Under the pieces are notes generated by a model. The model saw only the letters and a list, made by a program, of their open reading frames with translations, was not told the origin of the DNA and ran no database searches. From Strigamia acuminata (lineage: Eukaryota > Arthropoda > Chilopoda > Geophilomorpha > Linotaeniidae), in assembly GCA_949358305.1 (NCBI GenBank), contig OX442315.1, forward strand, positions 20,176,427 to 20,240,426: 64,000 nucleotides of DNA, in the 5' to 3' direction. A program made the translations under genes and the position numbers. Shown one piece after another: positions 62,430 to 64,000 of the stretch (positions are counted from its first letter, which is position 1; every line of letters begins with the position of its first letter).

Positions 62430-62937
62430 GAAGAATCGACACCGAGTCCCCCGGGGATTTGCCTATTGGGTCCCTCGAGTTTGCATGCGATGCGCGACCC
62501 ATCAAATGGTCCCCAGCGAGCATGCAACGCTAAACAAGAATCTGCCACGAACGCCACCAATTCCTCTCCGAACGATTTGTAAGGCGGCCAGGCGACGTCT
62601 GTCTCCAAACCTCGAGATAACAAGACACACGGCCCCTGGGAATGGGATGCAGCGCCCGCCACGGACAGACGAGGAACAGGCGCGTGCGCAGAACGGGAGC
62701 GCCTCTGTCAGGTTATTATTCCGTCGGCATTCATCTTTTCCGTTTAAAGATCGTTTTCTTTTATGTATTAGAGGATTTAAAAAGTTTGTGGGTTTGTTTT
62801 ATCGAGGTCGTCCTTGAGTATTTGGTTGCCATGGCGACGAGATGCGGAGACAAGATGAATGGTTTGTTGACTGCGAGATGTTTGGTTGGGAGAAAATCTC
62901 AGATTGATGAATTTATTTACCATCCGCGACTCTTAAG
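62430..62937 (+). promoter_or_regulatory. CpG-rich block and possible downstream alternative first exon
   Basis: Bases 62430-62720 are strikingly CpG-rich compared with the rest of the intron, and three overlapping open frames pass through them, none with a recognisable domain. About 110 bases later GCCATGG at 62829-62835 is an ideal translation-start context, opening MATRCGDKMNGLL and closing at AAG|GTGAGT (donor 62938-62943). The frame ends in phase 2, which does not fit a phase 1 acceptor, so if this is an exon it would be 5' untranslated or belong to another transcript. An internal promoter would make a ZEB isoform lacking the N-terminal exon. Confidence 0.3.
62825..62838. promoter_or_regulatory. 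RFX X-box GTTGCC-AT-GGCGAC
   Basis: Every position fits RYYNYY-N2-RRNRAC. It overlaps the GCCATGG start context described for the possible downstream exon, so one of the two readings may be incidental. Confidence 0.45.
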
Positions 62938-63504
62938 GTGAGTTGCGCTATAAGGAAAGTTTTTTTTTTCTTCTTTTTCTTTTTTTACGAGTTTATGTGA
63001 TGGGAACAGTTTGAACCCTTTGAAACCTTAGTTGTTTGCGTCATCACAAAAGGGTTTGAGTGACGGTTCATTGTTAGTTGTCGCCAAAACTCGTGCATGG
63101 AAGAGTAAGAAAAGGTGATGGCGAATATAGAAAAGAGAAAAAAGGCGATAAGGTCAGGTCAGCTGAAGGAGCATGAGTGGACGGTGGATGTTTCACGGTG
63201 CGATGGTTGTGGACAATGTGCATCCTGTCTGCGTCCACTGGTCATTCGGAGGATGTTCCTTTTCCTCATCCTCCTCTACCCAATAACTGCGCTTCAATAA
63301 ATCGTCCGGCTGTCATGCGCGGAAAGAGAGTGCATTTTCTTTCCATTGCTCGCTATTAGCCAATTGATCCATTCCACGTGTAATATTCTCGTAATTTGAT
63401 AGTTCCGATTAATCATATCTGTCTGCAGAGAAAACACGGGCCCGGTAATCACCGAATTGCTTGATGGATTTCTTTTGTACATTTCGAGAAAGAGAAAGAT
63501 TAGC

Positions 63505-63548
63505 ATTATACATTATATAAAGATAAATTATACATTATATAAAGATAA
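63505..63548. repeat. Perfect tandem duplication of a 22-base unit
   Basis: The unit ATTATACATTATATAAAGAT plus AA occurs twice with no mismatch (63505-63526, 63527-63548). It is AT-only apart from one C and one G per unit, and likely a recent slippage duplication. Confidence 0.85.
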
Positions 63549-64000
63549 ATAGTTTTGTTTTATTTATAAATATCGAGATGTTCGTCGTGTTTTTATTTGA
63601 GTGAAAGCGGAGACAATGAATTGATAGTTTCCATTTTCTATTGGCGAATGTGAATCGAAGTCACACGTGATTGAGTGTACGATGTCGCCGATTTATGACC
63701 ACGGTCCCCCTCTCGGGTATCAGTAGGAATCCCCTAGTGTAATATCGTGGAATTATGGAGATATCCTTCGCTGACAAAATGTCCATGGCCAAATGATGCA
63801 GAAAGGAATTGGATTCCGATAGATGCAGCTCATTCCATTAGTAGTGGGAATTTGCTGTTATTATTGGGATGGGATGGGGACGTGGGAAGCAGATTTTAGT
63901 TTGTGATAAAATGTTTCCATACCGGGACATTGCATTTTGATCAATTTACGTCGCCTTGTTTTTCTGCTGATGAGTGATTAATGTGTCAGAAACGGTCGTT

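Larger units (their letters stand above)
62105..64000 (+). other. Next zfh1 intron (partial)
   Basis: Noncoding sequence from the donor at 62105 to the window edge. No exon with the CPYC...YKR-type zinc-finger pattern expected next in ZEB genes is visible, so the intron is longer than 1.9 kb. It contains a T15 run at 62338, the CpG-rich block described separately, and a tandem 22-base duplication at 63505. Confidence 0.6.

Noticed and set aside
63208-63234. Cysteine-rich CxxCxxCxxC stretch in a 61-codon frame, resembling a metal-binding motif or finger
   Set aside because: The spacing does not match the C2H2 fingers expected in ZEB genes, flanking residues are unlike ferredoxins, and there are no splice sites.
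1-64000. CRISPR arrays, insertion sequences, prokaryotic operons, rRNA genes
   Set aside because: Nothing resembling them is present; sequence character and splice sites are eukaryotic.

Overview
This is eukaryotic, non-bacterial DNA. There are no operons and no long intact genes, base composition is low in GC (about 40% by eye), homopolymer runs and microsatellites are frequent, and the only clear coding sequence is a 528-base exon with good splice sites at both ends. That exon (61577-62104) carries the segment IQEYLQRSDTAVIYPEPV, which closely resembles the N-terminal motif just before the first zinc-finger cluster in ZEB1/ZEB2 of vertebrates. I read it as the single ZEB orthologue of invertebrates, zfh1, most likely in an arthropod. 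I cannot name the species.

Layout. Bases 2-79 look like the last codons of an unrelated plus-strand gene, with a possible poly(A) signal at 370-375. From about 0.4 to 61 kb there is no recognisable protein domain on either strand. I interpret most of this as the long 5' intron (or introns) of zfh1. Three things support that. The plus strand is T-rich and its long homopolymers are nearly all T. Two sites, at 20184/20185 and 42962/42963, have a perfect 3' splice site directly abutting a perfect 5' splice site, the signature of recursive splicing in very long introns; the second is followed 59 bases later by another GTAAGT donor, as expected for an RS-exon. The ZEB exon lies at the right end on the same strand. 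The outermost 5' exon is not certain; a weak candidate with a TATA box and an AAG|GTGAGA donor is at 3253-3336.

Immediately upstream of the ZEB exon, at 61102-61225, is a short GC-rich open frame beginning with ATG and ending at a GTGAGT donor in exactly the phase the ZEB exon needs. It is the best candidate for a proximal first coding exon, hence a second promoter. A CpG-rich block at 62.4-62.7 kb, ending in a possible exon with an AAG|GTGAGT donor at 62938, may be a third start site inside the next intron. The zinc-finger exons are not in the window, so the intron after 62104 runs off the right end.

Regulatory content. The noncoding DNA holds many CACCTG/CAGGTG E2-boxes, the class bound by ZEB and Snail proteins. 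I counted 47 in the first 46.5 kb but only one between 46.5 and 61.1 kb. There are also RFX X-box matches, NRF1-type palindromes, a perfect E2F dyad, a perfect MEF2 site, a small cluster of Su(H)-type sites and several CTCF-like AGRKGGCGC motifs. The simplest account is a developmental regulator with a large enhancer-bearing, recursively spliced intron and alternative promoters. All counts were made by eye.
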